From: DATEMU01 sp964414585
Lineage (GTDB): Bacteria > Planctomycetota > Phycisphaerae > UBA1845 > UTPLA1
Reading direction: 5' to 3'
NCBI GenBank assembly: GCA_964414585.1
Contig: CAYPXR010000060.1
Span: 52,936 to 116,935, forward strand
DNA: 64,000 nt
Shown: positions 33,863 to 43,246 of the stretch, in pieces
How the letters are laid out: every line of letters starts with the position of its first letter
How positions within the stretch are numbered: position 1 is the first letter of the stretch
Translations under genes and position numbers: made by a program
The notes under the pieces: generated by a model
The model's input: only the letters and a program-made list of their open reading frames with translations
Told to the model about the DNA's origin: nothing
The model's database searches: none

Positions 33863-35073
33863 CAGGACGAAGGCGAGTTGGGGGGCGAATCGGGGGACGG
33901 GTTTTGCTCCGGCGTCGAAGGCTTAAGCAATCGCTTGAGGACGTCGCGATCCGGCTCGCGCGGCGGAAGCGGGGATTCGATGGGACCTGCGGCCGGCTTC
34001 GGCTTCACTTCCTTTTTCAATCGTTCGATCACTTCCGTCTTCGGTGCGGGTGTCGGTTCGACCGGCGTCATGACCGGGGTCGTTTTCGGCGCGACGGTTT
34101 GTCGGCCGGCTTCCACCAGGGAATCGACCAACGAGGCCTCCGCCGGTTTGCCGCCCAGAAATTCGGAGACGCCGGTTGTGGACTCCGCGCCGCTCGTTTC
34201 GAGCTTGTCGCGCTGCGCCTGACTGACGACGCGGAGGAACAGCGATTCGAGACGGTCGGTCGGATGCTCGACGGCGATCGTTTCGCTGCCGGATTGCGAG
34301 ACAATTTCGCGAATCTTGCGGATGGTGTCGTCGCCGAGCTGGCGGGCGGTGATCTGGGTGACGTCCCGGCGTTCCAACAAATCACCGACGGGCCCCAGCG
34401 CCTGGGTGCGTCCGCCATACATGATCGCCACGCGGTCGCAGACATCCTCGACGTCGGCCAGCAAGTGACTGCACAAAAGGACCGTCTTGCCTCGCTCGCC
34501 GAGAATTTCGATGACGTCCTTGATCTGACGCGTGCCGACCGGATCGAGGCCGGTGGTCGGTTCGTCGAGAATAAGGAAATCGGGGTCGTTGATCAGCGCC
34601 TGAGCCAGACCGATTCGGCGGGCCATGCCTTTGGAGTAGGTCCCGACGGGACGACGGCCGGCGCGTTTGAGGCCGACCATCTCAATGAGTTGTTCGGTAC
34701 GACGACGTCGTTCGTGCCGGTCGAATTTGAAAAGGCGACCGTAATAATCGAGCGTCTCATAGGCGTTTAAGTAGCGATAGAGATAGGACTCCTCGGGCAT
34801 GAAGCCGATGCGAGCCTTGACCGCAGTGTCGGTCGGCGGCCGCCCGAAGACTCGCGCCGCGCCGGACGTCGGATAGAGCAGGCCGAGCAGCATTTTTATC
34901 GTGGTGGACTTCCCGGAGCCGTTCGGGCCGAGCAGGCCGAAGACTTCGCCGGGATGGACTTCCAGGTCGAGGTGGTCGACGGCGAGAACCTTGTCGCGTC
35001 CCCAGAAGTCTTGAAAAACCTTCGTGAGAGCGATGCACTCGACGACCGGAGCTAACGAACGGTCGGCGATCAT
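33862..35073 (-). CDS. ABC transporter ATP-binding protein
   Basis: 403 residues. Walker A LLGPNGSGKSTT, signature YSKGMARR in place of LSGGQ, Walker B FLILDEPTTGLD and the H-loop SHLLADVEDVCDR are present. After about residue 290 there is a 110-residue extension rich in Pro, Thr and Lys (for example PTPAPKTEV) not found in standard ATPases, possibly an adaptor to the SPFH proteins. It overlaps the preceding SPFH gene by ATGA and the following permease gene by TGATG. Export rather than import is likely because no substrate-binding protein is present. Confidence 0.88.
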   Translation of the reverse strand: MIADRSLAPVVECIALTKVFQDFWGRDKVLAVDHLDLEVHPGEVFGLLGPNGSGKSTTIKMLLGLLYPTSGAARVFGRPPTDTAVKARIGFMPEESYLYRYLNAYETLDYYGRLFKFDRHERRRRTEQLIEMVGLKRAGRRPVGTYSKGMARRIGLAQALINDPDFLILDEPTTGLDPVGTRQIKDVIEILGERGKTVLLCSHLLADVEDVCDRVAIMYGGRTQALGPVGDLLERRDVTQITARQLGDDTIRKIREIVSQSGSETIAVEHPTDRLESLFLRVVSQAQRDKLETSGAESTTGVSEFLGGKPAEASLVDSLVEAGRQTVAPKTTPVMTPVEPTPAPKTEVIERLKKEVKPKPAAGPIESPLPPREPDRDVLKRLLKPSTPEQNPSPDSPPNSPSS

Positions 35074-36494
35074 GATGGCATCTTGATCCCCACTGATCTC
35101 TTGCGCGCCGGGCCGGCCCCCAGGCCCTTATCCTCGGATTTCTTTTGCGCGTCGGGGATTCCGGAGGTGCGCGGAATTTTCAACCAGATTTTTCCGGTAT
35201 CGCCCGACTTGGAAACGAACATTTTCGCGATGTTGTCGTTGTCGAGGGCGCGGGAATACATCTCGTCCTTCAGCCGGCTCATGAAAATCTCCGGATTCTT
35301 CAGATATTCCGGCAGGAGCGAACGGAACTGCTCCCAGTCCCCCGCGGCCTCTTTGACGACCTGATCTCGCTTGATTTGCGCGGTCTTGATGGTGCCCTGA
35401 ACCTCGCCGCTGGCGCCTTCAAGGAGCGATTCGACCCTGGATTTTTGGGCGGCCAGTTTCGCGGCGAGCGAATCGACTTCGGCCTTCGGCAAGTTGCCGG
35501 CGGCGGAGAGCTTGATCAGCAGGTCGTACTCCTCGCCGACGGCGTCGGCCAATTTCTGAAAGTCCGGCCCGGCGGTCTGGAGCAATCTTTCCTGGGCTTC
35601 GGACTTGGCCTTGGTGATGGCGACGGATTTTTGCGACTGAGCTCCGAAGACCTTATCGAACTCCTCTTGAACCTGGCGCGGCGGCAGGATTGCTTCCACG
35701 GCGCTGCTCTTGGGGGCCAGGACGCCGGTATTGGGGTCGACGGTGATGCCCAGCGGCGTCCCGGCTTTTTCCAGTTCCTTGAGCTTGCCGCTGAGCCGCG
35801 CGGAAACGGCCAGGAGGAACTCGTCCTGCTTGCTGCCGCGGATGACGAGGGCTTCCTGACGGGCCGCCGTCTCGATGACGGCGTCGCGCGCCAGATTGGT
35901 CAAGAGCGTGAATTCAGGATACCGGGCGTACGGCCTCCCTCGCACGTCGGCTGTTGGCGACGGCATGTTGTAAACGTTTGCGACGTAGCTCGCCGCATCC
36001 GTGATTTTGTACTTAATGACCAGCGAGGCGTGCAGAATATTCACGTCGCCGGTAATCAGATAATCGTCGCGCATCGGGCTGAGCGGGTTGAACTTGTACC
36101 CCGAGAGGCTGCCCGTGGCTTTTTCGTCCTCGGAAAGTTGGAACATGAATTCGATCGGGATTTCCCGCTCATTCGTCGACACGGTAATCCAGCGTTCGAA
36201 GGGATAGGGCCAGGACCAATGCCAGCCTTCGGTCAGAATGGCGGCCGAGGAAGGCTGGCCCGCCGCGGCGCCGACGATGCGACCGTACCGCAGCACCAGA
36301 CCGGCTTCGCTGGGCTTCACGCTGAACCAGCCACTGAGGAAATAAAGCACGACCAGGACGAGCATCAGCAGCTTGAGGATGCCGAAACTTCTTCGCAGCG
36401 CTTCGGCCATCGCCTGGTTCGCCGGGTCCAAAGGCTCTTCGAGCCCCGGGCCGGCGGGAGGAAACGCATTGGGTTGGGAGGATGGAGTGGTCAT
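35070..36494 (-). CDS. SPFH (band 7, HflK-like) membrane protein
   Basis: 474 residues. A single hydrophobic helix (KLLMLVLVVLYFLSGWF, residues 42-58) precedes the SPFH domain, whose start SVKPSEAGLVLRYGRI and the following ITVSTNEREIPIEF are HflK-like. A coiled-coil region with many Lys/Glu/Ala occupies residues 290-400. HflK proteins form cage-like membrane assemblies with HflC that regulate the FtsH protease. Its gene overlaps the ABC ATPase gene by four bases and lies 12 bases after an HflC-like gene. Confidence 0.82.
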   Translation of the reverse strand: MTTPSSQPNAFPPAGPGLEEPLDPANQAMAEALRRSFGILKLLMLVLVVLYFLSGWFSVKPSEAGLVLRYGRIVGAAAGQPSSAAILTEGWHWSWPYPFERWITVSTNEREIPIEFMFQLSEDEKATGSLSGYKFNPLSPMRDDYLITGDVNILHASLVIKYKITDAASYVANVYNMPSPTADVRGRPYARYPEFTLLTNLARDAVIETAARQEALVIRGSKQDEFLLAVSARLSGKLKELEKAGTPLGITVDPNTGVLAPKSSAVEAILPPRQVQEEFDKVFGAQSQKSVAITKAKSEAQERLLQTAGPDFQKLADAVGEEYDLLIKLSAAGNLPKAEVDSLAAKLAAQKSRVESLLEGASGEVQGTIKTAQIKRDQVVKEAAGDWEQFRSLLPEYLKNPEIFMSRLKDEMYSRALDNDNIAKMFVSKSGDTGKIWLKIPRTSGIPDAQKKSEDKGLGAGPARKRSVGIKMPS

Positions 36495-36506
36495 GCTGGT
36501 TTCAAA

Positions 36507-37475
36507 TCAGTCCTCGGAAGATCGTTCGAACGTCACCGCGGAGTCTTTGGGCTTGGGAACCTCGGCCTGAGCGCCTTTGTCTTTGGACTTCAGCGAACCC
36601 TGAAGCGACTTGGCGGCGTCCTTCAACATGCCGAACAGCTCGAACTGGTTGGCGTCCAGCACGAGCGTCACCTGGCCGGCCTCAAGAATTTTCTGGAGCG
36701 TCTCGCGCTTCTTCAGAAAGTCGGCCAGCGTCTGATTCTCCATGAACTTGGCGTAGTATTTGGCCGCCTCGGCGTCGCCCTGGCCTTCGATCTGCTTCGC
36801 GTAGGCGTCGGCGCGGGCCAGGATGCGGCCGGAAATCTCCTCCGCCGTCGCCCGAATCTCCTGTGCTTTGGCCGTGCCTTCCGCGGTCAATTCCTTGATG
36901 GTTTTGTTGCGGTCTTCCTTCATGCGAGTGAAGACTTCCTTGGTGACGGATTCGGGAATGCCGAGCCGCTTGATGCCGACGCTGACGATCTCGATGCCGT
37001 AGTTCTTCATCGCCGGTTCCTGGATGCCCTGGAGAAATTCCTGCTCGATCTGGGCAAATTTCATCTCCTTTTCATCCACGTTGACGAGGTGATTGATGGG
37101 GTGCGTCCGGAGGACGATGGAAACGCGGTTTTCAAGCAGGTCGCTGATCTTTCGCGCTGCGGCATCTTCTCGGCTCACGGCCTTGAGAAATTGAGGGCCG
37201 TCCACAATGCGCCAGGTGGCGTAGGCGGTCAGGATGATCGTCTTCTGATCTTCGGTGCCGAGCTGGCGGAATTCGGTCTCGAACGAGCGCAGCCGCGTGT
37301 CATAACGGTGGACGCGATCAACGGGCCAAGGGTACTTGAAATGCAAACCCGCGTCCTTGGGCTCGATTTTTTCAACGATTTCGTCGAAACGCGTCACGAC
37401 GGCCGTCTCGGTGAAGCGCACCTGAAACGCGCACATCATGAAGAGGTTGATGACGACCACCAGTACCGCCACCAT
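36507..37475 (-). CDS. SPFH (band 7, HflC-like) membrane protein
   Basis: 322 residues. The N-terminus is a signal anchor (VAVLVVVINLFMMCAF), then VRFTETAVVTRFDEI, AGLHFKYPWPVDRVHRYDTRL and RTHPINHLVNVDEKEM, typical HflC blocks, and an Ala/Glu/Lys coiled coil (TAEGTAKAQEIRATAEEI). The ATG at 37475 is the first start; the frame is open back to the stop of the upstream gene without another ATG, so a non-ATG start giving an extra basic N-terminus is possible. It should pair with the HflK-like neighbour in a membrane cage. Confidence 0.83.
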   Translation of the reverse strand: MVAVLVVVINLFMMCAFQVRFTETAVVTRFDEIVEKIEPKDAGLHFKYPWPVDRVHRYDTRLRSFETEFRQLGTEDQKTIILTAYATWRIVDGPQFLKAVSREDAAARKISDLLENRVSIVLRTHPINHLVNVDEKEMKFAQIEQEFLQGIQEPAMKNYGIEIVSVGIKRLGIPESVTKEVFTRMKEDRNKTIKELTAEGTAKAQEIRATAEEISGRILARADAYAKQIEGQGDAEAAKYYAKFMENQTLADFLKKRETLQKILEAGQVTLVLDANQFELFGMLKDAAKSLQGSLKSKDKGAQAEVPKPKDSAVTFERSSED

Positions 37476-37547
37476 CAGAGTTGGGATGTTTCTGGACTTT
37501 TCTGCCTTCCTCGTAATTACGATCGCTCGCCGCTTTCGGGCGCCGCA

Positions 37548-39641
37548 TCAGGGCGGCGCCGAACGAGCCGCTTCGGACTTCATCTCCATGCCTTTGATCT
37601 CAGCCCCCAGCACGTCCATGTTCTGCGGCGGGCGCAGGTCCATCTCGATGACCACGGATTCCGAGTCATCGAGCACCAGGATGTATTTGAAAACGTTTTG
37701 GAGCCCGTTCTTCATCAAATCCAGATATTGACGCTCCATGTAAATGTGCGGCGCCATCTTGTAAGCGGCGAGCTGAAGCTCGTAACGATCCGCCTCGGAT
37801 TTCTGATCGAAGGCGCGAGTATAGGCGGTCTGAAGGGCCAGGGCGGTCCGCACCCGAGCCATGCCGCCGGCGACTTCGCGGAGAATTCGCTCGACTTCGG
37901 CGGTGCGTTGCGGCAGTTCCTTCGAGCCGGAAATTCGAGCTTCGTCTTCCTGCTGAATGGCGGAATAAAGCTGTTCCCATTCGGTTCCGGCGCTGGCCAC
38001 GCGGATCTTGGCGGCGTCGCCCAGGGCGGTCTTAATCGTCGCATCCCGCAGCTCGACGGCCCCGACGACGTCTTCATACGCCTTGGCGACATCCTCATCG
38101 GGCGGCGGATGGACGCCGCCGATTCCGACGTGGACGATCTTGACGCCGAGTCCCTCGCCGTTGTAGCCGGCATGGTCGCAGGCTTTTTGAATTCCGTCGT
38201 GGAGCGCGGCGGCGGCCTCGATGCCTTTTTGCCCGAGCAAGGCGAGCACGTCGGCCTGGGCGGCGTAGCGCGTCAGCTCGCGGTAGGCGAGCGACTCGAT
38301 GATGGCGGGAACGTCCTCGGCTTGTGAGTGATAGCGGATCACGTCGTCGTCGTCGTCCTTGACGCGCCACTGAACCGGCATGTTCATGCTGAGCAGGTTG
38401 ATCGGGGCCTTTGAATTGGCGGAGGCCGTCTGATCGGCGACGAGCAATTGATATTCTTTTTTGTAGTGCTTCTTGGTCCACAGGATGGGAGCGCCGACGA
38501 CGTCCTTTTCGTTCTGCAACGCTTCCTCGTATCCGATCGCAAGGCGCTGGATGCGCTCGACGGGGATGATGGTCGCATGATCGATCGGCCAGAACCACGT
38601 CCAGTGAATGCCCGGCTTGGCGGTGTGCGTGGGCCGGTGGCCGAGGTGTTCGATGACCGCCTGATGCCCGGGCGGGACGACGACGATGCAGGTCAGCGCG
38701 GCGATGACGGCGACCTGAACAAGCAACAGAGGCACGATGGCGCGGCCCAGGAGCTTGTAAAACCAGGTTTGGCTGACGCGAAATCCGAACTGATAGTCGA
38801 TGGCGTTGGCGACGCTGCGGAGGATTCCCTCGGGCTCGCTGAACATGCCGAGCAGACGGCTGTCGTAAAAAGAGCGCTGTTGTTGATCGGGGACGCGCGG
38901 ACGATAAAAGTCGCCGACATAATTGATGACCGTCTCGGCGGCCAGGAAAATCAGGAGGATGCCGATCGCCCTGCCGAGCCAGACGTCGATCCACTCGATG
39001 CCGGTGATGCTGCAGAGGAGCGAAACGCAGACGACAAGGCACAACGCGCTGGTGCCGAACATGAAATTGCCGCCGGCCCGGAGCAGCGCCCACTGATCGA
39101 TACGGCTCATCCCGAGGGCATAGCGCGAGAGCATGAAGCAAATGAACGCCGCGCCGCCCGCGAAGAACAGCATGACCGTCGCCTCTTCGGAGGTCACCTG
39201 GCCGGCCGACTTGATGGCGGCTAATTGAAGGAAGGACGGGAAAATCGAAACGCCCGCGACCAGATGATAAAGGGCGATCAGGAGGGCGAGGACGGGGACC
39301 AGGTATCGCTCGATCGTCCGCAGACGGCGTCCCATGGCCAGGGATTCCATCTGATCGAGTTCTTCTTCCTCGAAGATGGTCTGCGCGCCGGCGAGTTTTT
39401 CGCGGCGCTGGCGTTCGAGTTCGGCGACTTCGAAACGCTCCTCGGCGACCAGTCGCTGCTGATGGAGCTGAATCAGGGTGAGCAGCCAGATGCCGACGGC
39501 ACCGAGGGCCTGGAAGCTGACCGCCCAGACGGCGGTACTCTCGCTCCAAACCGCTAGAATGACCAGGATGACCCCGATCAGCAGACTGGTCAGCCCGCCG
39601 ACCAGGGCGACGACCTCTCCTCGTTTGTCACTACTTCCCAT
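37548..39641 (-). CDS. seven-helix membrane protein with C-terminal SPFH domain
   Basis: 697 residues. Seven hydrophobic helices are visible in the first 400 residues, with a charged coiled segment (EERFEVAELERQRREKL) between helices 2 and 3. The last helix (IVPLLLVQVAVIAALTCIVVV) leads directly into an SPFH domain: VPPGHQAVIEHLGHRP, PGIHWTWFWPIDHATIIPVERI. A coiled coil and a short C-terminal segment follow. Ordinary HflK has one helix, so the six-helix addition is notable. The start at 39641 is preceded by AGGATGG. It is first in the SPFH-ABC run. Confidence 0.75.
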   Translation of the reverse strand: MGSSDKRGEVVALVGGLTSLLIGVILVILAVWSESTAVWAVSFQALGAVGIWLLTLIQLHQQRLVAEERFEVAELERQRREKLAGAQTIFEEEELDQMESLAMGRRLRTIERYLVPVLALLIALYHLVAGVSIFPSFLQLAAIKSAGQVTSEEATVMLFFAGGAAFICFMLSRYALGMSRIDQWALLRAGGNFMFGTSALCLVVCVSLLCSITGIEWIDVWLGRAIGILLIFLAAETVINYVGDFYRPRVPDQQQRSFYDSRLLGMFSEPEGILRSVANAIDYQFGFRVSQTWFYKLLGRAIVPLLLVQVAVIAALTCIVVVPPGHQAVIEHLGHRPTHTAKPGIHWTWFWPIDHATIIPVERIQRLAIGYEEALQNEKDVVGAPILWTKKHYKKEYQLLVADQTASANSKAPINLLSMNMPVQWRVKDDDDDVIRYHSQAEDVPAIIESLAYRELTRYAAQADVLALLGQKGIEAAAALHDGIQKACDHAGYNGEGLGVKIVHVGIGGVHPPPDEDVAKAYEDVVGAVELRDATIKTALGDAAKIRVASAGTEWEQLYSAIQQEDEARISGSKELPQRTAEVERILREVAGGMARVRTALALQTAYTRAFDQKSEADRYELQLAAYKMAPHIYMERQYLDLMKNGLQNVFKYILVLDDSESVVIEMDLRPPQNMDVLGAEIKGMEMKSEAARSAPP

Positions 39642-39769
39642 CAACCATCCTGTGGGTGAGACCCGGTTTCGCTCGCCCGGGAGAACCCGGTATTCTACGG
39701 GCGCACGCCGTCGTGCCAAGCACTACACTCTCCCGAGGAAAGTCGCCTAAGATCCGCGCCGGCTTGACT

Positions 39770-40969
39770 ATGACGCAACTACTCGCCATCGCCAAGAACA
39801 CGCTCCTCCAGACCTTTCGTCAACCGCTGTACGGGATCATTGTGATCGTCACGCTCGGGGGGCTGGCGATGGCGCCGTCGCTCACCGGTTGGACCCTCGA
39901 CGACGACAATAAGTTGTTACGAGACATAGGATTGTCTACGCTCCTGATTCAGGGGTTGTTCTTGGCGGCTTTTGCGGCCTCCAGCGTTCTGGACGCTGAA
40001 ATCGAAGATAAAACCGTCCTGACCGTCGCCGCCAAACCGGTTTCTCGCTGGGTTTTCGTGATCGGCAAGTACCTGGGTGTCTTCGGCGCCATCCTGGTCG
40101 CCCATTATCTGGCGGGAATCGCCTTTTACATGGCCTTGCGGCACGGCGTCCTTCAGAGTGCCGCCGAGACGTCCGACATGACGGTCATCACCTTCGGGCC
40201 CGGGTTGATGTTACTCCTGATCATCGCCGCGACCGTCTTAAATTATGTTTACGACTGGCGCTTCCTTCCGACTTTGATCACGCTGGCACTTCCATTTTCC
40301 GCGCTGGCCACGGGCGTTCTGCTGGTCATCGATCGCGACTGGAAGCCCGCCCCTTATGAATCCGTTCAAACCGTCGACAAACTTCCCGCGGAGGCGGCCG
40401 TCGACGGTGCGTTTCGGGGGATCATCTATTTTCGACCGAACAAGGGCGAAACGTTTCTGGCAGGGCACGGCGGAGAGTTGGTCCACAATGACTGGAAGGG
40501 ACCGATCAGCATCGAAGACCAGGATTACCTCATGGGCCTGGTGGATTCGATCCAGTGGCGGCAGGACATCAATCTGCTGGTCGAGACCACGAGGAAAAAA
40601 CAGGGCATCGAAATTTTCAAAGCAGGGTTGCTCAGCGTTGTCGCGGTGGCGATCCTGGCCGCGTTCGCCGTCGCGGCATCCACGCGGCTGGGGGCGCTCG
40701 GAACTTTTCTGGTCTGTTTTTTCGCGCTTTGCGCCGGACTGTGCGGCGATCAATTGATCCGGCCACTGGCCGAGTCGGACGTTTTCTGGGCGAGGTGGGT
40801 GTATCCGGCCATTCCGAATTTCCAGGCGTTTTGGATGGTCGATGCCCTGAGCGAGCAGCTCCAGATTCCCTGGTCCTACGTCTGGTCGGCCGCCGGATAC
40901 GGCGCGGTCTACACCCTCGCGGTGCTGGCCTTCGCCACGGCGCTTTTCGAGACGCGCGAAGTCGGCTGA
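39770..40969 (+). CDS. ABC-2 type permease
   Basis: 399 residues. N-terminal TLLQTFRQPLYGIIVIVTL, then a re-entrant region with DKTVLTVAAKPVSRWVFVIGKYLG, typical of ABC-2 family permeases, and a C-terminal group of helices. A soluble insertion occupies about residues 195-290. It diverges from the seven-helix SPFH gene with 128 bases between. It has no ATPase gene next to it and may share the ATPase of the neighbouring cluster, which is inference. Confidence 0.75.
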   Translation: MTQLLAIAKNTLLQTFRQPLYGIIVIVTLGGLAMAPSLTGWTLDDDNKLLRDIGLSTLLIQGLFLAAFAASSVLDAEIEDKTVLTVAAKPVSRWVFVIGKYLGVFGAILVAHYLAGIAFYMALRHGVLQSAAETSDMTVITFGPGLMLLLIIAATVLNYVYDWRFLPTLITLALPFSALATGVLLVIDRDWKPAPYESVQTVDKLPAEAAVDGAFRGIIYFRPNKGETFLAGHGGELVHNDWKGPISIEDQDYLMGLVDSIQWRQDINLLVETTRKKQGIEIFKAGLLSVVAVAILAAFAVAASTRLGALGTFLVCFFALCAGLCGDQLIRPLAESDVFWARWVYPAIPNFQAFWMVDALSEQLQIPWSYVWSAAGYGAVYTLAVLAFATALFETREVG

Positions 40970-40980
40970 CGCCAAGCCCG

Positions 40981-42159
40981 CTAGGCTTTGCCGGCAGGGA
41001 CGGGCTTCCGCGCGGCCATCGGTACGGGCGGCTTGCCCTTGGCGATGGGGGCGGATTTGCTCACGGCTTCCGGCGCTTTGGCGCGACCGTTGTCCGAGGC
41101 GGCCGACTTGGATTCCGCGGATTTCGCGTCGGCCGTTTTGGCTGGGCTGATCAGGCCGTTAATTTCCAGAATCTTCTTCGTAATTTCTTTATAGAGGTCG
41201 GGATTGTCGCGGAGAAAGGTCTTCGCGTTTTCGCGGCCCTGGCCGAGCTGCACGTTTCCGTAGCGGAGCCACGCGCCCTGCTTCTCCACGATCGTGTGCT
41301 TCGTCGCGAGGTCGATCAGGTCGCCTTCGCGGCTGATTCCGCTGTCAAACATGATGTCGAAGTGCGTCTCGCGGAAGGGCGGGGCGACCTTGTTCTTGAC
41401 CACGCGGGCCTTGACCTGGTTGCCGATGACCTGCTCGCCTTCCTTGATCGAGGCGACGCGGCGCACGTCGATGCGGATGGAGCTGTAGAACTTGAGCGCG
41501 CGACCGCCGGGCGTCGTCTCGGGGCTGCCGAACATGACGCCGATCTTTTCGCGAATCTGGTTGATGAAGATGACGATGCAGCGGCTCTTGGCAATGGCCG
41601 CGGTCAATTTGCGCATGCCCTGGCTCATGAGCCGGGCCTGGACGCCGACGGAGGACTGGCCCATTTCGCCTTCGAGTTCGCTCTTGGGCGTCAAGGCGGC
41701 GACGGAGTCGACCACGATTACATCGACCGCGTTGGAGCGTACGAGCATGTCCGTGATCTCCAGACCTTGCTCGCCGCAGTCGGGCTGGCTGACCAGGAGC
41801 GTCTCGGGATTGACGCCGCAGCGCTTCATCCACGACGGATCGAGGGCATGTTCGGCATCGACGAAGGCGGCCACGCCGTCAGCGCGCTGCGCCGAGGCGA
41901 TGATGTGCAGGGCCAGCGTTGTCTTACCGCTGGACTCGGGGCCGAAGATTTCGACGATCCGGCCGCGGGGCACGCCGAAACCGCCCAAGGCCAGGTCGAG
42001 GGAGAGGGCCCCGGTGCTGATGCCGTCGCTCGCGGCCCGGGCGGTCCCATCCATCTGCATGATGGCGCCCTTGCCATAGGCCTTTTCGATTTGCTGAAGG
42101 GCACGATCCAGGGCCTGTTGTCGTTTGCCGTCGCCGGTGCCGGTTGACGCTGCTGTCAT
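40981..42159 (-). CDS. recA: recombinase RecA
   Basis: 392 residues with all RecA hallmarks: Walker A GPESSGKTTL, Walker B VDVIVVDSVAAL, L1 MSQGMRKL, L2 region GGRALKFYSSIRIDVRR, and the RecA C-terminal domain (NPDLYKEITKKILEINGL). The C-terminus carries an extra 45-residue Ala/Lys-rich tail compared with E. coli RecA. The start at 42159 has GGAGA upstream. It catalyses strand exchange and LexA co-proteolysis. It converges with the ABC-2 permease gene, 11 bases apart. Confidence 0.97.
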   Translation of the reverse strand: MTAASTGTGDGKRQQALDRALQQIEKAYGKGAIMQMDGTARAASDGISTGALSLDLALGGFGVPRGRIVEIFGPESSGKTTLALHIIASAQRADGVAAFVDAEHALDPSWMKRCGVNPETLLVSQPDCGEQGLEITDMLVRSNAVDVIVVDSVAALTPKSELEGEMGQSSVGVQARLMSQGMRKLTAAIAKSRCIVIFINQIREKIGVMFGSPETTPGGRALKFYSSIRIDVRRVASIKEGEQVIGNQVKARVVKNKVAPPFRETHFDIMFDSGISREGDLIDLATKHTIVEKQGAWLRYGNVQLGQGRENAKTFLRDNPDLYKEITKKILEINGLISPAKTADAKSAESKSAASDNGRAKAPEAVSKSAPIAKGKPPVPMAARKPVPAGKA

Positions 42160-42459
42160 CGCGGGAATCTCCTTGGGGCTCGCCGAGAACCGGGCCGCAG
42201 TAGCCCGCACCGACGACGCCGGACCATTTCATCTTATCATGGCAGGATAACGGCCATCTGGCAAGCTAAATTTTAGGAAAAAGTTAGGTAGCCGCCAAGC
42301 GCCTCGTACGAGGGGTAAAAAACGCGGTTTTCGGGCTGCCGGGAGGGATATGGAGGGCAAGGGCCGGCAGCTTGAGTTGAGGAAAGTCGAACCTCAAACG
42401 TAATTACTGAATCAGAGTTCTCGGAACGAAGAGCGGCGGTTCGCGCGAATGCGGGCGGC
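42160..42459. other. recA upstream region
   Basis: 300 bases between recA and the toxin gene. The only clear symmetric element is a perfect 12-bp palindrome CCTCGTACGAGG at 42302-42313, about 143 bases upstream of the recA start codon. I do not see a recognisable E. coli or Bacillus LexA box. No gene. Confidence 0.4.
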
Positions 42460-42879
42460 TCACCGGCCCAGGACTTCGATGCCGAGCTTCTTTGCGGCCG
42501 AGCGGAGATCGTTGTCCAGCGATGCAAGCGGAAGCCGTCTGCGATGCGCGAGTTCCAAGTATGCCGCGTCATAGGACGTGAGCCCGTGACGGCGGCACAG
42601 CGGCAATAATTCCGCGAACGCCCGACCGGCGGCTTCGTCGTCCGCTTCGATATCCAGGGCATCCAGGCGCGTCAGGAACTCGGCGGACTTCGCGGCCGTG
42701 TGCCGTTTGCGTTTTTCGGCCATCGCCAGGACATTTGTGACTTCGAGGAACCAGTGGGACGGCGCCAGTGCTGTTTCACTTTCCAGTCGGTCCAGGAGCT
42801 TCAAGGACGCCGGCGTTGATTCGTCGGGGAAGCACCAGGACATTGTGATCGAGCAATCAAGAATGAACGCGGCGCTCAT
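42460..42879 (-). CDS. VapC-type PIN-domain toxin
   Basis: 139 residues. PIN-domain acidic residues are placed as expected: Asp8 in ILDCS, Glu in FLEVTNV, Asp in SYDAAYLELA and Asp in ASLDNDLR. VapC toxins are Mg-dependent RNases, often of tRNA or rRNA. The gene overlaps the antitoxin gene by ATGA at 42876-42879. It lies just outside the recA region. Confidence 0.87.
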   Translation of the reverse strand: MSAAFILDCSITMSWCFPDESTPASLKLLDRLESETALAPSHWFLEVTNVLAMAEKRKRHTAAKSAEFLTRLDALDIEADDEAAGRAFAELLPLCRRHGLTSYDAAYLELAHRRRLPLASLDNDLRSAAKKLGIEVLGR

Positions 42880-43130
42880 GGACGGCCCTCGGCGATCAGA
42901 TCCTTAATCCGTAATCCACCGAGGCTGTTTCCCAGGGCGAGTTTGCGTATCGCGTCGATCGCTTGCCGGCGCTGTTCTCGCGTCGCCTTTCGACGAACAG
43001 GCACCATCCGCGCGACAGGCGAGCCGTGTCGCGTGATGGTGACTTCTTCCCCGCCCTCGACGCGTTCGAGCAATTTGGAGAAATGCGTCTTGGCGTCGTA
43101 TGCGCCAACGGTGTTCTTTCCACGCGTCAT
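42876..43130 (-). CDS. Phd/YefM-type antitoxin
   Basis: 84 residues from the ATG at 43130 (GGAG upstream). N-terminus VGAYDAKTHFSKLLERVEGGEEVTITRHGSPVARMVP is a clear Phd/YefM DNA-binding domain; the C-terminal 35 residues should neutralise the toxin. The stop overlaps the toxin start. It should repress its own promoter at the adjacent repeats (43150-43170). Confidence 0.87.
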   Translation of the reverse strand: MTRGKNTVGAYDAKTHFSKLLERVEGGEEVTITRHGSPVARMVPVRRKATREQRRQAIDAIRKLALGNSLGGLRIKDLIAEGRP

Positions 43131-43149
43131 GGGCACGCTCCGGATTGAA

Positions 43150-43196
43150 TTAGACTAGTCTTAGACTAGTTTATATTCAGAATGAACGTTTGTCAA
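43150..43196 (-). promoter_or_regulatory. toxin-antitoxin promoter with operator repeats
   Basis: Read on the minus strand: TTGACA (complement of 43191-43196), 15 bases, TATAAA (complement of 43170-43175), then two tandem copies of TTAGACTAGT on the plus strand at 43150-43159 and 43161-43170. Each repeat contains the palindrome ACTAGT. The repeats overlap and follow the -10 box, the right place for Phd autorepression. Confidence 0.7.
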
Positions 43197-43246
43197 TGAT
43201 CCTTGACGCAACTCCGTCAAATACAGCCTGTTATGGACTTCGTGAC

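Noticed and set aside
35145..38327. A 1060-codon open frame on the plus strand across the SPFH genes.
   Set aside because: It is antisense to three genes with clear SPFH motifs and overlapping stop/start codons. High GC in third positions keeps the opposite strand open.
42160..42300. LexA box in front of recA.
   Set aside because: No match to the E. coli or Bacillus SOS box in the 140 bases before the start codon.
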